Virus record (IMG/VR): IMGVR_UViG_3300043409_000255
Span: 1 to 36,194 of that record
From: a virus
DNA: 36,194 nucleotides
Strand: one strand, 5' to 3'
This document shows positions 7,318 through 13,393 of this stretch, in pieces (the first letter of the stretch is position 1; every line of letters starts with the position of its first letter). A program made the translations under genes and the position numbers. The notes beneath the pieces are model-generated. The model worked only from the letters and a program-made list of their open reading frames with translations, had not been told where the DNA came from and did not search any database.

Positions 7318-7643
7318 GCATTTATACGTCTTGAACTAATAGTTAGCATATTATCTAGTGCTATCTCTAATTTGTATGGATATGCAAGTGGCTTTTTAGC
7401 ATCTAAATACTTAGCGTATATAGCTTCCTGTTGCTCTTTAGGTAAACTATGCACTATAGCGTCTAGCGTGCGTATATTGGCCATGTCTTGAGCCTCTACC
7501 ATCTCTGTAAATGAGTCAACTGTTGACTCACCACCTGAATACATGCCAATTGACTTAGATGGATAACCCAGGCGGTGATTATCCGACTTCATCCATGAGG
7601 CCCATAAGTCTAATAGTTCTAATAAACGGTTAGTATCTATCAT
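7314..7643 (-). CDS. Q-like late antitermination protein
   Basis: 109 residues. The N-terminal LLDLWASWMKSDNHRLGYPS matches the 'L..W..W......YPS' start of lambdoid Q-type antiterminators, and LPKEQQEAIYAKYL later resembles their helical region before the DNA-binding part. Family proteins load onto polymerase paused near the late promoter and let it ignore terminators. Here the gene ends inside the -35 box of a consensus promoter that is followed by a terminator, exactly where Q sits in lambdoid phages. It overlaps the upstream HTH gene by 4 nt. Sequence resemblance is moderate and context strong. Alternative: another small early regulator. Confidence 0.65.
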   Translation of the reverse strand: MIDTNRLLELLDLWASWMKSDNHRLGYPSKSIGMYSGGESTVDSFTEMVEAQDMANIRTLDAIVHSLPKEQQEAIYAKYLDAKKPLAYPYKLEIALDNMLTISSRRINA

Positions 7644-8038
7644 TCTGCTAAGTTATACATTGAACTAAAATTAAATGTTTCGTAAGGAGTTCTTACACGT
7701 TCATTATGTTTTGTATGCTTTTCTGTATAAACTTTACCCTGCATATTTTCATAACCTTTAGGTAATGGATGGAATATGTTTTGAAGCATTGACTTTGGAT
7801 GGTTATAGTAAACTGCAAAGCGTTTATTATTGTTTAACTTTTCCATAAGTACAATGTGGTTAGCTGACATTCCAGTCATAATAGACATAAGACGTTTATG
7901 TGGAAAGCCTAATGCTTCTTCAATTTCTCTTATGGTTAATTTCTTATCACCAATAACTTCCATAATGCGTTCACGTAATTGTGTTGTATTTAATATTTTA
8001 CCATGTACGTTGTATGTTGCTTGACAGTTTGCTGCCAT
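7640..8038 (-). CDS. HTH-containing phage protein, 132 aa
   Basis: Residues ~33-56 (LTIREIEEALGFPHKRLMSI) look like a helix-turn-helix with recognition helix at PHKRLMS. The remainder contains HPLPKGYENMQGKVYTEKHT and is basic. ATG at 8038 has TTAGGAGAT upstream. It is the second-last gene of the leftward early operon, just ahead of the Q-like gene and overlapping it, so a regulatory role in early/late control is plausible. I do not recognise a named family. Confidence 0.7.
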   Translation of the reverse strand: MAANCQATYNVHGKILNTTQLRERIMEVIGDKKLTIREIEEALGFPHKRLMSIMTGMSANHIVLMEKLNNNKRFAVYYNHPKSMLQNIFHPLPKGYENMQGKVYTEKHTKHNERVRTPYETFNFSSMYNLAE

Positions 8039-8046
8039 ATTATCTC

Positions 8047-8370
8047 CTAAGAAACGTTTACTTCTTTAACATGCCATCTATTGTTTTTCTTGTACCATCC
8101 ATGGACTAATACAGTCCACCCAGCTTTTCGTATATGTTTAATTGCTTCACTATCACTAATTTTTTTTATTCTAGCCCCTACGTTAGTAAGGCTGGTGGTC
8201 TGAATGGCTACTGTATCACCTTCTTCTGAAATTGCCAATACATCAATTATGCCAAACAGATCAACACGCACACGCCCCCAGCTATTCCATTTCTCCACTA
8301 CTTGGACTAGAGGGTAATTGTCCTTCTGGAGTTTCGCTAACGTTAGTTGTGTCGGTGACTTTCCTGCCAT
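8047..8370 (-). CDS. Putative PD-(D/E)XK nuclease or Holliday-resolvase-like protein
   Basis: 107 residues from ATG 8370, chosen because AAGGA lies 7 nt upstream. SPTQLTLAKL starts the fold; RVDLFGIIDVLAI followed by VAIQTTSLTNVGARIKKI reads as the D...(x)xQ/T core of a diverged restriction-like nuclease often annotated as Holliday-resolvase-like in phages. The usual E-x-K is replaced by IQTTS, so activity is uncertain. It overlaps the upstream 63-aa gene by 89 nt in another frame. It sits with NinB and YbcO-like genes, a recombination set. Confidence 0.55.
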   Translation of the reverse strand: MAGKSPTQLTLAKLQKDNYPLVQVVEKWNSWGRVRVDLFGIIDVLAISEEGDTVAIQTTSLTNVGARIKKISDSEAIKHIRKAGWTVLVHGWYKKNNRWHVKEVNVS

Positions 8371-8473
8371 CAAATTGTCCTTCGTGTGGTTTACGTTTAA
8401 AAATACTATCCCAATTACTTTCAAAAGTTTCTGCGTCTACGCTATATGGTCTTGGTGCTGAACCCTTACCCAT
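8282..8473 (-). CDS. Small conserved phage protein, 63 aa
   Basis: Begins MGKGSAPRPYSVDAETFESN, followed by WDSIF. This 'MGKGS.PRP...D...F..NWD.IF' opening is common in short phage proteins near recombination genes; function unknown. ATG at 8473 overlaps the YbcO-like stop as TAATG. The Pro/Ser/Glu-rich tail (PEGQLPSSPSSGEME) overlaps the start of the nuclease-like gene and may be disordered. Confidence 0.75.
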   Translation of the reverse strand: MGKGSAPRPYSVDAETFESNWDSIFKRKPHEGQFDGRKVTDTTNVSETPEGQLPSSPSSGEME

Positions 8474-8763
8474 TATTTAACCCCCAAATGTCCGTTAGTA
8501 AATAGCCAACCTATAGTTTTACGGTGTGCTTCTTCCCATGCTGCTATTCTATCATGTTTATCTAACATCTTGTCATTATCTATCATGTGATGGCATTGAT
8601 GACATAAAAACGCTATACGATAGTCATGCCCCTTAATACCCGTTCCTTTACCATCACGCAATTGGTTAGAGTGCGCAGATACTACAGTTCCATCTTGCAT
8701 AGAACACATCATACATGGTGCGCCATCTGCTAGTTTAAGTAATTTAGGGTTTCTATAGTTCAT
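8473..8763 (-). CDS. YbcO-like HNH-type nuclease (DUF1364)
   Basis: 96 residues from ATG 8763 (TAATG overlap with ninB). RNPKLLKLADGAPCMMC, then AHSNQLRDGKGTGIKGHDY and AFLCHQCHHMID show the DUF1364/YbcO pattern: Cys 17 and 20, His 31 and Cys 54/57 with adjacent His can bind zinc, and the HxxxH-like end resembles an HNH ββα-metal site. In lambdoid phages this family lies in the nin region beside ninB and Q, as here. It probably acts as a structure-dependent or non-specific nuclease. Confidence 0.8.
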   Translation of the reverse strand: MNYRNPKLLKLADGAPCMMCSMQDGTVVSAHSNQLRDGKGTGIKGHDYRIAFLCHQCHHMIDNDKMLDKHDRIAAWEEAHRKTIGWLFTNGHLGVK

Positions 8764-9119
8764 TAATAGTCCCAACCCCAACCCATAGTCTGACCCCATA
8801 CCTCTATCTGTTGTTGGTATTCTGTCATTTCACTTGTAGTTAGTTTAGTTGTGCTTTTAATAATTTCGCATGGCATACCTGCTATTTCAGTTTGTGACCG
8901 TAAAAACTTATAACCCATAAGTTCATGTATCCTGTCTTTTTCAATACCTAAATGGTTTCCAATGCTACCATACAATTCCCATAACCTTTCGTTCTGTTCA
9001 AGACTACGGTTAAGTTTAGCGTCTGTTACTGTTACACGCCAACGTTTAGTAAAGTCAAGAGTTTTTAGTTTTTCTATAAGCTGGGGTAAGTTGTCTTTGG
9101 TTAATGCCCACTTTATCAT
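8763..9119 (-). CDS. ninB: NinB-like recombination protein
   Basis: 118 residues from ATG 9119, picked for the AAAGGA 7 nt before it. The signature RSLEQNERLWELYGSI near residue 40, preceded by RVTVTDAKL, is typical of NinB (lambda Orf), which binds single-stranded DNA and helps load annealing proteins in phage recombination. It probably works with ERF and YqaJ products encoded divergently. It overlaps the upstream 57-aa gene by 65 nt and shares one base with the YbcO-like start. Confidence 0.85.
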   Translation of the reverse strand: MIKWALTKDNLPQLIEKLKTLDFTKRWRVTVTDAKLNRSLEQNERLWELYGSIGNHLGIEKDRIHELMGYKFLRSQTEIAGMPCEIIKSTTKLTTSEMTEYQQQIEVWGQTMGWGWDY

Positions 9120-9228
9120 CTTGCCATCCTTTCGTTTTAAATACTTGTCCGTCTTTAGAAGTTGCCTTGTATTGTATATCTGAACCAAATACTTTTTTAC
9201 ATTCTTTTATGAAGTCATTAATTGTCAT
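9055..9228 (-). CDS. Small phage protein, 57 aa, coupled to helicase
   Basis: Begins MTINDFIKECKKVFGSDIQY and ends YRKTKNS. No family recognised. Its ATG (9228) overlaps the helicase stop as ATGA and GGAGAG lies 7 nt before, so translation is well supported. Its final 65 nt overlap ninB in another frame. Charged and probably soluble; may be a replication or recombination accessory by position only. Confidence 0.65.
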   Translation of the reverse strand: MTINDFIKECKKVFGSDIQYKATSKDGQVFKTKGWQDDKVGINQRQLTPAYRKTKNS

Positions 9229-10142
9229 CTTGAACTCTCCGTATATCTTAAACCTTTTTTATCAAACCAAAAAGACCATTTGCCTTCTACAGGATAATTA
9301 CGTTGTTTCTGTAAATATACCAAACAGTCTGGTATCTTTTTTAATTCATCTTCAGTCTTGTTATTTTCTGCTACATCTAATTCTTTTTTCTTATTACGCC
9401 AAACACAAATAATATTATCGCATAAATTACGAATATGTGAAGAACCTAATATGTGAGTTGCATCTGGTATTTCTGTTTCATCTGCCATCTTGCGAGTATG
9501 AGCTACTAAGAATACATGAACATTTAAGTCACGACAAGTGGTAGCAAGTCTATCTATAAACAATTTTTGTTTCTCATAATTGTCTTCAGATATATCACTC
9601 ATTTTCATTAAACTATCAATAATAAAAACACCACATCCTAATACATGCTTTCCGTAATACATTGTAGCTATCATATCGTCTGAAGTAGTGCTTCCTGTTT
9701 GATCGTACAGATACAGCTTTTCTGCAGCACGAGAACACCACGTAGAAATATATTCAGGAGTTGGGTCTGTAGTTCTCAAAGTTTGTTGTATCATACGAGC
9801 CAATGTTAATACAGGTCTCATTTCAAGTGATGAAATAAGGCATTTAGTATCTTGACCCATAAGAGACAATACCACTTGTGATAACCACATACTCTTACCA
9901 TGACCAGATACACCGGTAAGAACTGTAAGTTCAGCAGGTCTAATTCTAAAGTCTTCTTCTGTCTTTACAAAACCTAGAGACTTTCCTGAATGAATTTCAT
10001 CTGAAAAATAACGTATAACATCATCTGTAAACACATTGGTGTCCTTGACCTTGAACTCGCTTGTGCCATAACCTGCATTGTAGTAGTCAGTAATAGTTTG
10101 TTTGTTTACTGTTAAAGCATCTATGACTTCATCTAGTTTCAT
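9225..10142 (-). CDS. DnaB-type replicative helicase
   Basis: 305 residues of RecA-like helicase. Walker A GVSGHGKS at 77-84, SSLEMRPVLTLARM (the helicase 'SLEM' motif) at ~104-117, Walker B GVFIIDS at 171-177 and sensor VFLVAHTRK at 210-218. It is much shorter than bacterial DnaB and has no primase or long N-terminal domain, like several phage ring helicases. It would unwind DNA at the fork using host primase and polymerase. ATG overlaps the upstream replication gene as ATGA. Confidence 0.9.
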   Translation of the reverse strand: MKLDEVIDALTVNKQTITDYYNAGYGTSEFKVKDTNVFTDDVIRYFSDEIHSGKSLGFVKTEEDFRIRPAELTVLTGVSGHGKSMWLSQVVLSLMGQDTKCLISSLEMRPVLTLARMIQQTLRTTDPTPEYISTWCSRAAEKLYLYDQTGSTTSDDMIATMYYGKHVLGCGVFIIDSLMKMSDISEDNYEKQKLFIDRLATTCRDLNVHVFLVAHTRKMADETEIPDATHILGSSHIRNLCDNIICVWRNKKKELDVAENNKTEDELKKIPDCLVYLQKQRNYPVEGKWSFWFDKKGLRYTESSR

Positions 10143-10741
10143 TTAGCATTGTCCCATGGGTTTTTAACTTTCATTTCAGAGTCGTTCCAGCGTTCCTGGT
10201 TAATAAGCACCTCTGGCGCACATACGAACCCTTCCTTCCATTGCTTTGTTTGTTTCATAGCTTTTACATATCCTATAACTTTATCAGCTATCAAGTCAAG
10301 ATCTTTTGCTTGCCATTTTTCTAAACAACCTTTTTTATTTTGTTTCCTTACGCTAGGGTACTCATTCCAGAACTCATCAAACCTAAGGGAGGTTTTTATT
10401 ATCTTATCTTCATCTAATCTATCTCTACTCTTATCTGTTATATAATTACTATATAATTTTTGTGCATCATCATGTTTTATAAGCCAAGTGTCTAATTCCA
10501 TTAACAATTTTTCTACAAATGCAATAGGCTTTCTTAAACGGAAAGCAATATCAAAGGCATTGGGTAAAACACCATTTGACTCACTTGCTAAACACCATAA
10601 TTTTAATAAAGTAGCCTGTTTTACATCATCCATTTTCATAAAGTCAGGATCATTTAATAAGTCACGACCATAACATTTAAACCATTTCATATCGCTTTTA
10701 TGCTTAAAATGCTGGAATTTATCCCAGTTCTTAATTCTCAT
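10139..10741 (-). CDS. O-like replication initiation or helicase-loader protein
   Basis: 200 residues from ATG 10741, which has AGGAG 7 nt before it; a longer in-frame start 10 codons upstream lacks this. MRIKNWDKFQHFK and MKWFKCYGRDLLNDPDF resemble the N-terminal winged-helix domain of phage replisome organisers. RFDEFWNEYPSVRKQNKKG is the familiar C-terminal segment of DnaT/lambda-O-like proteins. It lies directly before the helicase gene with an ATGA overlap, so origin binding or helicase loading is likely. Confidence 0.75.
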   Translation of the reverse strand: MRIKNWDKFQHFKHKSDMKWFKCYGRDLLNDPDFMKMDDVKQATLLKLWCLASESNGVLPNAFDIAFRLRKPIAFVEKLLMELDTWLIKHDDAQKLYSNYITDKSRDRLDEDKIIKTSLRFDEFWNEYPSVRKQNKKGCLEKWQAKDLDLIADKVIGYVKAMKQTKQWKEGFVCAPEVLINQERWNDSEMKVKNPWDNAK

Positions 10742-10751
10742 GTAATATCTC

Positions 10752-10928
10752 CTAAAATAAACATTCTTCAAATTGTTCTAAATTTAACACTTCTTTTACT
10801 TTTGGTAAAGTTAATAGTTTACAGTCAGGTCTATTTTCAAGAAACCATGTAGCAGAGGCCTTGTTACTAAAGGCTCTTAAAGGTTTTCCATCAAATTCGT
10901 CTAATATTATGTATCTTAAATTTACCAT
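10752..10928 (-). CDS. Small phage protein, 58 aa, first gene of the leftward operon
   Basis: Begins MVNLRYIILDEFDGKPLRAF and continues SNKASATWFLENRPDC. No family recognised. It is the promoter-proximal gene of the leftward early operon, 10 nt ahead of the O-like gene. ATG at 10928; no strong ribosome site is visible, the leader being AT-rich. A regulatory or host-takeover role would be usual for such a position but cannot be shown. Confidence 0.6.
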   Translation of the reverse strand: MVNLRYIILDEFDGKPLRAFSNKASATWFLENRPDCKLLTLPKVKEVLNLEQFEECLF

Positions 10929-10987
10929 AGCAAACGAACACTAACATGAATAAAATATAAATACAATATATTTTTTATATAAAATGC

Positions 10988-11015
10988 TTGACTTATTTTT
11001 TAAGAGGTTTAATAT
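10988..11015 (+). promoter_or_regulatory. Rightward early promoter
   Basis: TTGACT (10988-10993), 16-bp spacer, TAATAT (11010-11015), or AATATT with 17 bp. Start would be near 11022, giving a ~20-nt leader with AGGAGAG (11031-11037) before the ATG at 11042. It drives the plus-strand early operon. Confidence 0.65.
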
Positions 11016-11026
11016 TCAATTGTCAA
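10998..11026 (-). promoter_or_regulatory. Possible leftward early promoter overlapping the rightward one
   Basis: Minus-strand TTGACA (11026-11021), 17-bp spacer, then TTAAAA (11003-10998), a weak -10. It would serve the leftward early operon starting at 10928 with a ~65-nt AT-rich leader. The two -35/-10 sets overlap face to face, so only one polymerase could bind. Other AT-rich -10-like sites lie downstream, so this is a candidate only. The rest of the 113-bp divergent gap is AT-rich and holds no gene I can see. Confidence 0.35.
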
Positions 11027-11041
11027 CTTTAGGAGAGAGAC

Positions 11042-11137
11042 ATGAAAATTTCAACAATGATAGCAATAGCAATACTATTTTGGTTTTATGTAGCTTTGTG
11101 CCTTTGGGCTATGGGTAAGTTTGCAGGAGCTATATAA
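11042..11137 (+). CDS. Single-pass membrane peptide, 31 aa
   Basis: MKISTMIAIAILFWFYVALC then LWAMGKFAGAI: almost wholly one transmembrane helix. ATG at 11042 has a strong AGGAGAG site. It is the first gene of the rightward early operon; its stop overlaps the next start (TAATG). Tiny early membrane peptides in phages often affect the host envelope or exclude other phages; that role is speculation here. Confidence 0.7.
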   Translation: MKISTMIAIAILFWFYVALCLWAMGKFAGAI

Positions 11138-11247
11138 TGGAAAGACATTTAGATCCAGACGCATATTTAGATGACATGGAACGTCTTGAGCAAAAAGAAC
11201 AAGAGGCGCAATATAAACTTGAGCAACAGGAGAAACATGATGAATGA
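11137..11247 (+). CDS. Small charged protein, 36 aa
   Basis: MERHLDPDAYLDDMERLEQK followed by EQEAQYKLEQQEKHDE: highly charged, helical, likely coiled coil. Starts in a TAATG overlap with the membrane peptide and ends overlapping the next gene. No family recognised. Confidence 0.6.
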   Translation: MERHLDPDAYLDDMERLEQKEQEAQYKLEQQEKHDE

Positions 11248-11443
11248 CTATAAATGGGATAAAGATAAACACCATACCTGGTATAACCAATGGGACTTTA
11301 AAACACCTAGAAGTTATAAAGAAAGATATGGAATTGACTATAAACATGATAATTCTTACGAAGAAGAAAAGTTTACACAAAAGGTTTTTGTTGTGCTAGT
11401 ATGTATTTTCGTAATAGGTTATGTGGTGACAATATGGCTTTAG
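11240..11443 (+). CDS. Tail-anchored small membrane protein, 67 aa
   Basis: The first part is very polar (MNDYKWDKDKHHTWYNQWDF...), followed by one C-terminal hydrophobic segment VFVVLVCIFVIGYVVTIWL ending at the stop. ATG 11240 lies 7 nt after AGGAG; ATG 11237 is 4 nt after it and also possible. A type-II or tail-anchored inner-membrane protein of unknown role in the early operon. Confidence 0.6.
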   Translation: MNDYKWDKDKHHTWYNQWDFKTPRSYKERYGIDYKHDNSYEEEKFTQKVFVVLVCIFVIGYVVTIWL

Positions 11444-11595
11444 AACACATATCAGAAATACTTAAAAAATTAACCGAAGAGTTAAAACTTGATAATGACA
11501 ATTGGGAGAAAAAAGAAAATGGAAGATCAATTTTACCAACAAGTGATGCAGGAACTACACGAAATACAAACGAAACAACAGGAGATGCTAAATGA
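11434..11595 (+). CDS. Small helical protein, 53 aa
   Basis: Begins MALEHISEILKKLTEELKLD and is a likely amphipathic helix for ~30 residues, then a polar Ser/Thr/Asn-rich tail. It overlaps the end of the membrane-protein gene. The second half is read in a different frame by another possible 28-codon gene (11519-11605) that looks more protein-like, so the tail here may just reflect that overlap. Confidence 0.5.
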   Translation: MALEHISEILKKLTEELKLDNDNWEKKENGRSILPTSDAGTTRNTNETTGDAK

Positions 11596-11605
11596 GCGTT
11601 CATAA
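11519..11605 (+). CDS. Possible 28-aa coiled-coil peptide
   Basis: MEDQFYQQVMQELHEIQTKQ then QEMLNERS: a regular amphipathic helix, unlike the low-complexity reading of the overlapping frame. GGGAG lies 11 nt before the ATG. It overlaps the start of the ERF gene by 14 nt. Real coding is plausible but unproven. Confidence 0.4.
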   Translation: MEDQFYQQVMQELHEIQTKQQEMLNERS

Positions 11606-12131
11606 GAAACTAATGCAAGCTAGACTTGCTTTGCAAAATACAGAACTTAAAAAGTCTGGCAAGAATAAGTTTGCTGGATACCAATATTTTGAGTTAGGTG
11701 ACTTTTTACCTGTTATTCAAACTATATGTAATGATGTGGGTCTCTGTGGAACTGTTACATTTTATACAGATATTGCTATTTTAACTATAACTGACATGGA
11801 TGATACGTCACAGTTTATTGAGTTTAAATGCCCTATGTCTTCAGCAGCTTTAAAAGGATGCCATGAAGTGCAAAATTTAGGTGCAGTTCAAACCTACTTA
11901 AGACGTTATTTATGGACTAATGCTTTTGAAATTGTAGAGCATGACGCAATTGACTCTGCTAAACCTGTAGAAGTTGAAGATACTATTACAGAAGAGCAGT
12001 TAGAAATTGCCAAGAATAACTTAGAAGAAGCTGCTAAACGTGGTGAACTTAAACAAGCATTTTTTAAATTAACACCAAATGCTCAAGAAAAACTACGTGA
12101 GTATGCTAACGAACTTAAGAAGTCTGCATGA
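11592..12131 (+). CDS. erf: ERF-family single-strand annealing recombinase
   Basis: 179 residues. MSVHKKLMQARLALQ, SGKNKFAGYQYFELGDFLPV and the later EVQNLGAVQTYLRRYLW are the conserved blocks of the ERF superfamily, ring-forming annealing proteins (P22 Erf-like) used for phage recombination and genome circularisation. The C-terminal ~50 residues are a charged helical tail. It overlaps the exonuclease gene as ATGA, making an exonuclease/annealase pair. ATG 11592 is preceded by ACAGGAG. Confidence 0.9.
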   Translation: MSVHKKLMQARLALQNTELKKSGKNKFAGYQYFELGDFLPVIQTICNDVGLCGTVTFYTDIAILTITDMDDTSQFIEFKCPMSSAALKGCHEVQNLGAVQTYLRRYLWTNAFEIVEHDAIDSAKPVEVEDTITEEQLEIAKNNLEEAAKRGELKQAFFKLTPNAQEKLREYANELKKSA

Positions 12132-12676
12132 GTCATTTAAAGGATAATAGGCGTCATAACGTCATTACAGCTAGTACTGCATGGTCGGCTGTATATGAGA
12201 GACAAAAGTTATGGCGTCAAATGACTTTACGTGAAGCACCATTTGAAGGTAATGAGATGACTGAGTACGGTAATATTCATGAGGCTATTGCATTATCTGC
12301 TTTGGAAAAAGAGTTTGATGACATTGTAGAGCCTGGTAATAAGTTTGTATTGCATGACAAATTACCGTTTGGTGCAAGTCCGGATGGGTATTATGATGGC
12401 AATGTTATTGAGATAAAATGTCCGTATTCTCAGGAAGTATATAAAGAGATACCTGAACGCTATTACTTTCAAATGCAAATGCAAATGGAAGTATGTAAAA
12501 TGCCTCATGCGTATTTTTATATATGGACACCAAATGAAACAAAGATACAGGTAGTAAACAGAAGTAAGGAATGGCTTGAATGGTATACGCCATTAGCGCT
12601 AGAGTTTATAAAATATGTTGAAGATGACATAGAACCTAAACGCTGGACTAAGAAACCAATTTTTAATAAGGAGTAA
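12128..12676 (+). CDS. YqaJ-like (lambda-type) recombination exonuclease
   Basis: 182 residues. Active-site pattern of the YqaJ PD-(D/E)XK group: GNIHE at 49-53, SPDG with Asp 86, EIKCP with Glu 95 and Lys 97, and the QMQMQME helix at 115-121. It would resect duplex ends to make single strands for the ERF annealase encoded just before it. It ends 3 nt before the SSB-like gene. Length is close to other phage YqaJ exonucleases. Confidence 0.9.
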   Translation: MSHLKDNRRHNVITASTAWSAVYERQKLWRQMTLREAPFEGNEMTEYGNIHEAIALSALEKEFDDIVEPGNKFVLHDKLPFGASPDGYYDGNVIEIKCPYSQEVYKEIPERYYFQMQMQMEVCKMPHAYFYIWTPNETKIQVVNRSKEWLEWYTPLALEFIKYVEDDIEPKRWTKKPIFNKE

Positions 12677-12679
12677 AGT

Positions 12680-12922
12680 ATGGCACAGTATGACAATACA
12701 AACACTTTTGCATTATTTAAGAACGATCAAGGCGATAACCCAAAAAGACCTAACTACACAGGCAATATGAATGTAGATGGTATTGAGTTTCGTATTAGTG
12801 GCTGGATAAGAGAAAGTGCTAATGGTAAGTTTATTTCAGGTACAGTTCAATTAAAAGAACCTAAAGCTGAAACAAGAAGTGGACCTGCTGTTGAAGGTGC
12901 AGATGAGGATGTTCCTTTTTAG
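12680..12922 (+). CDS. SSB-like single-strand DNA-binding protein, 80 aa
   Basis: Begins MAQYDNTNTFALFKNDQGDN and continues RPNYTGNMNVDGIEFRISGW, a β-rich core followed by GKFISGTVQLK. The C-terminus is an acidic tail ending GADEDVPF, which is almost the protein-binding tip of bacterial SSB (D-D-x-P-F). With an annealase and exonuclease upstream, a small ssDNA-binding or SSB-mimic role fits. The core resembles short phage proteins of unknown function, so the OB-fold call is inference. Good GGAG site before ATG 12680. Confidence 0.6.
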   Translation: MAQYDNTNTFALFKNDQGDNPKRPNYTGNMNVDGIEFRISGWIRESANGKFISGTVQLKEPKAETRSGPAVEGADEDVPF

Positions 12923-12930
12923 GAGCATCC
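12907..12930. terminator. Hairpin between the convergent SSB-like and pqqA genes
   Basis: GGATGTTCC (12907-12915), loop TTTTTA, GGAGCATCC (12922-12930): a 9-bp stem with one mismatch that includes the last codons of the SSB-like gene. Neither side has a T-run directly after it, so it may be a weak bidirectional terminator or an RNA-stabilising hairpin. Confidence 0.45.
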
Positions 12931-12945
12931 CCAAACGCATAACAA

Positions 12946-13017
12946 TTACTTGTTCATTACGTACATAGTTACTTCGAAGCCAAAACGCATTTCAGTAGCT
13001 GCTGGAGTTGTCCACAT
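12946..13017 (-). CDS. pqqA: PqqA, precursor peptide of the PQQ cofactor
   Basis: A 23-residue peptide: MWTTPAATEMRFGFE (1-15) then VTMYVMNK (16-23). It has the length and pattern of γ/β-proteobacterial PqqA (MW..P...(D/E)(L/M)R.GFEVT(M/L)Y), with Glu 15 and Tyr 19 at the exact positions that PqqE joins to build pyrroloquinoline quinone. AAGGA lies 8 nt before ATG 13017 and a perfect TATAAT is at 13060-13055, giving a ~30-nt leader. It runs against the surrounding early operon and no pqqB-E genes are present, so host enzymes would process it. PQQ serves methanol dehydrogenase, pointing to a methylotrophic host and an auxiliary metabolic gene. The gene is too short for usual callers. Confidence 0.9.
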   Translation of the reverse strand: MWTTPAATEMRFGFEVTMYVMNK

Positions 13018-13054
13018 AATAAGTGTCCTTTTAAAATGTTAATTAAATGTTGCA

Positions 13055-13060
13055 ATTATA
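13055..13060 (-). promoter_or_regulatory. Candidate -10 box for pqqA
   Basis: Minus-strand TATAAT, with an overlapping GATAAT 5 bp upstream. No -35 hexamer is recognisable at 16-18 bp; the region above is AT-rich. The start would be about 13048, 31 nt before the pqqA ATG. The 183-bp gap 12923-13105 is thus explained by pqqA, its leader and a hairpin. Confidence 0.5.
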
Positions 13061-13105
13061 TTATCTCACACAATTAAAAAATTGATATAAAGAAAACCAT
13101 GATAA

Positions 13106-13393
13106 ATGCCTAATATATTATTAAGTTTAGAGTCTAAAAAGTCTTTAAGAAACGAATTAGTATCAACACCTGAGGGTAGGTTATTTATTGCTATATTAAC
13201 TCACGCACTACTTGACGTTATAGAAAAGAGAGATTACCATACTAGGCGTACAGCATTAAATTGGTTTTTAGTTAAACATAACCCTATGAGAGACTTTTGT
13301 TTACTTCTTGCTGAAATTGATAGAGAATACGTTATACGTATGATAAAGAATAAAGTAGGTATGACAGAATACGAGAAATTAAATGGACATTAA
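13106..13393 (+). CDS. Conserved-type phage protein, 95 aa
   Basis: Helical protein; the middle reads TRRTALNWFLVKHNPMRDFC followed by LLLAEIDREYVIRMI. A pattern of 'A..WFL......F...C.LA.ID..YVR..I' is shared with many small phage proteins of unknown function. The ribosome site is weak (AAAGAAAA). It follows the pqqA gap and overlaps the SleB-like gene by 11 nt. No function assigned. Confidence 0.7.
   Translation: MPNILLSLESKKSLRNELVSTPEGRLFIAILTHALLDVIEKRDYHTRRTALNWFLVKHNPMRDFCLLLAEIDREYVIRMIKNKVGMTEYEKLNGH

Noticed and set aside
7222-7491. 89-codon plus-strand frame across the late promoter
   Set aside because: Runs antisense through the Q-like gene, the promoter and the terminator; no ribosome site and no recognisable protein.
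9104-9412. 102-codon plus-strand frame with hydrophobic composition
   Set aside because: Antisense to the helicase and the 57-aa gene, no ribosome site, Leu/Phe/Tyr bias typical of antisense AT-rich DNA.
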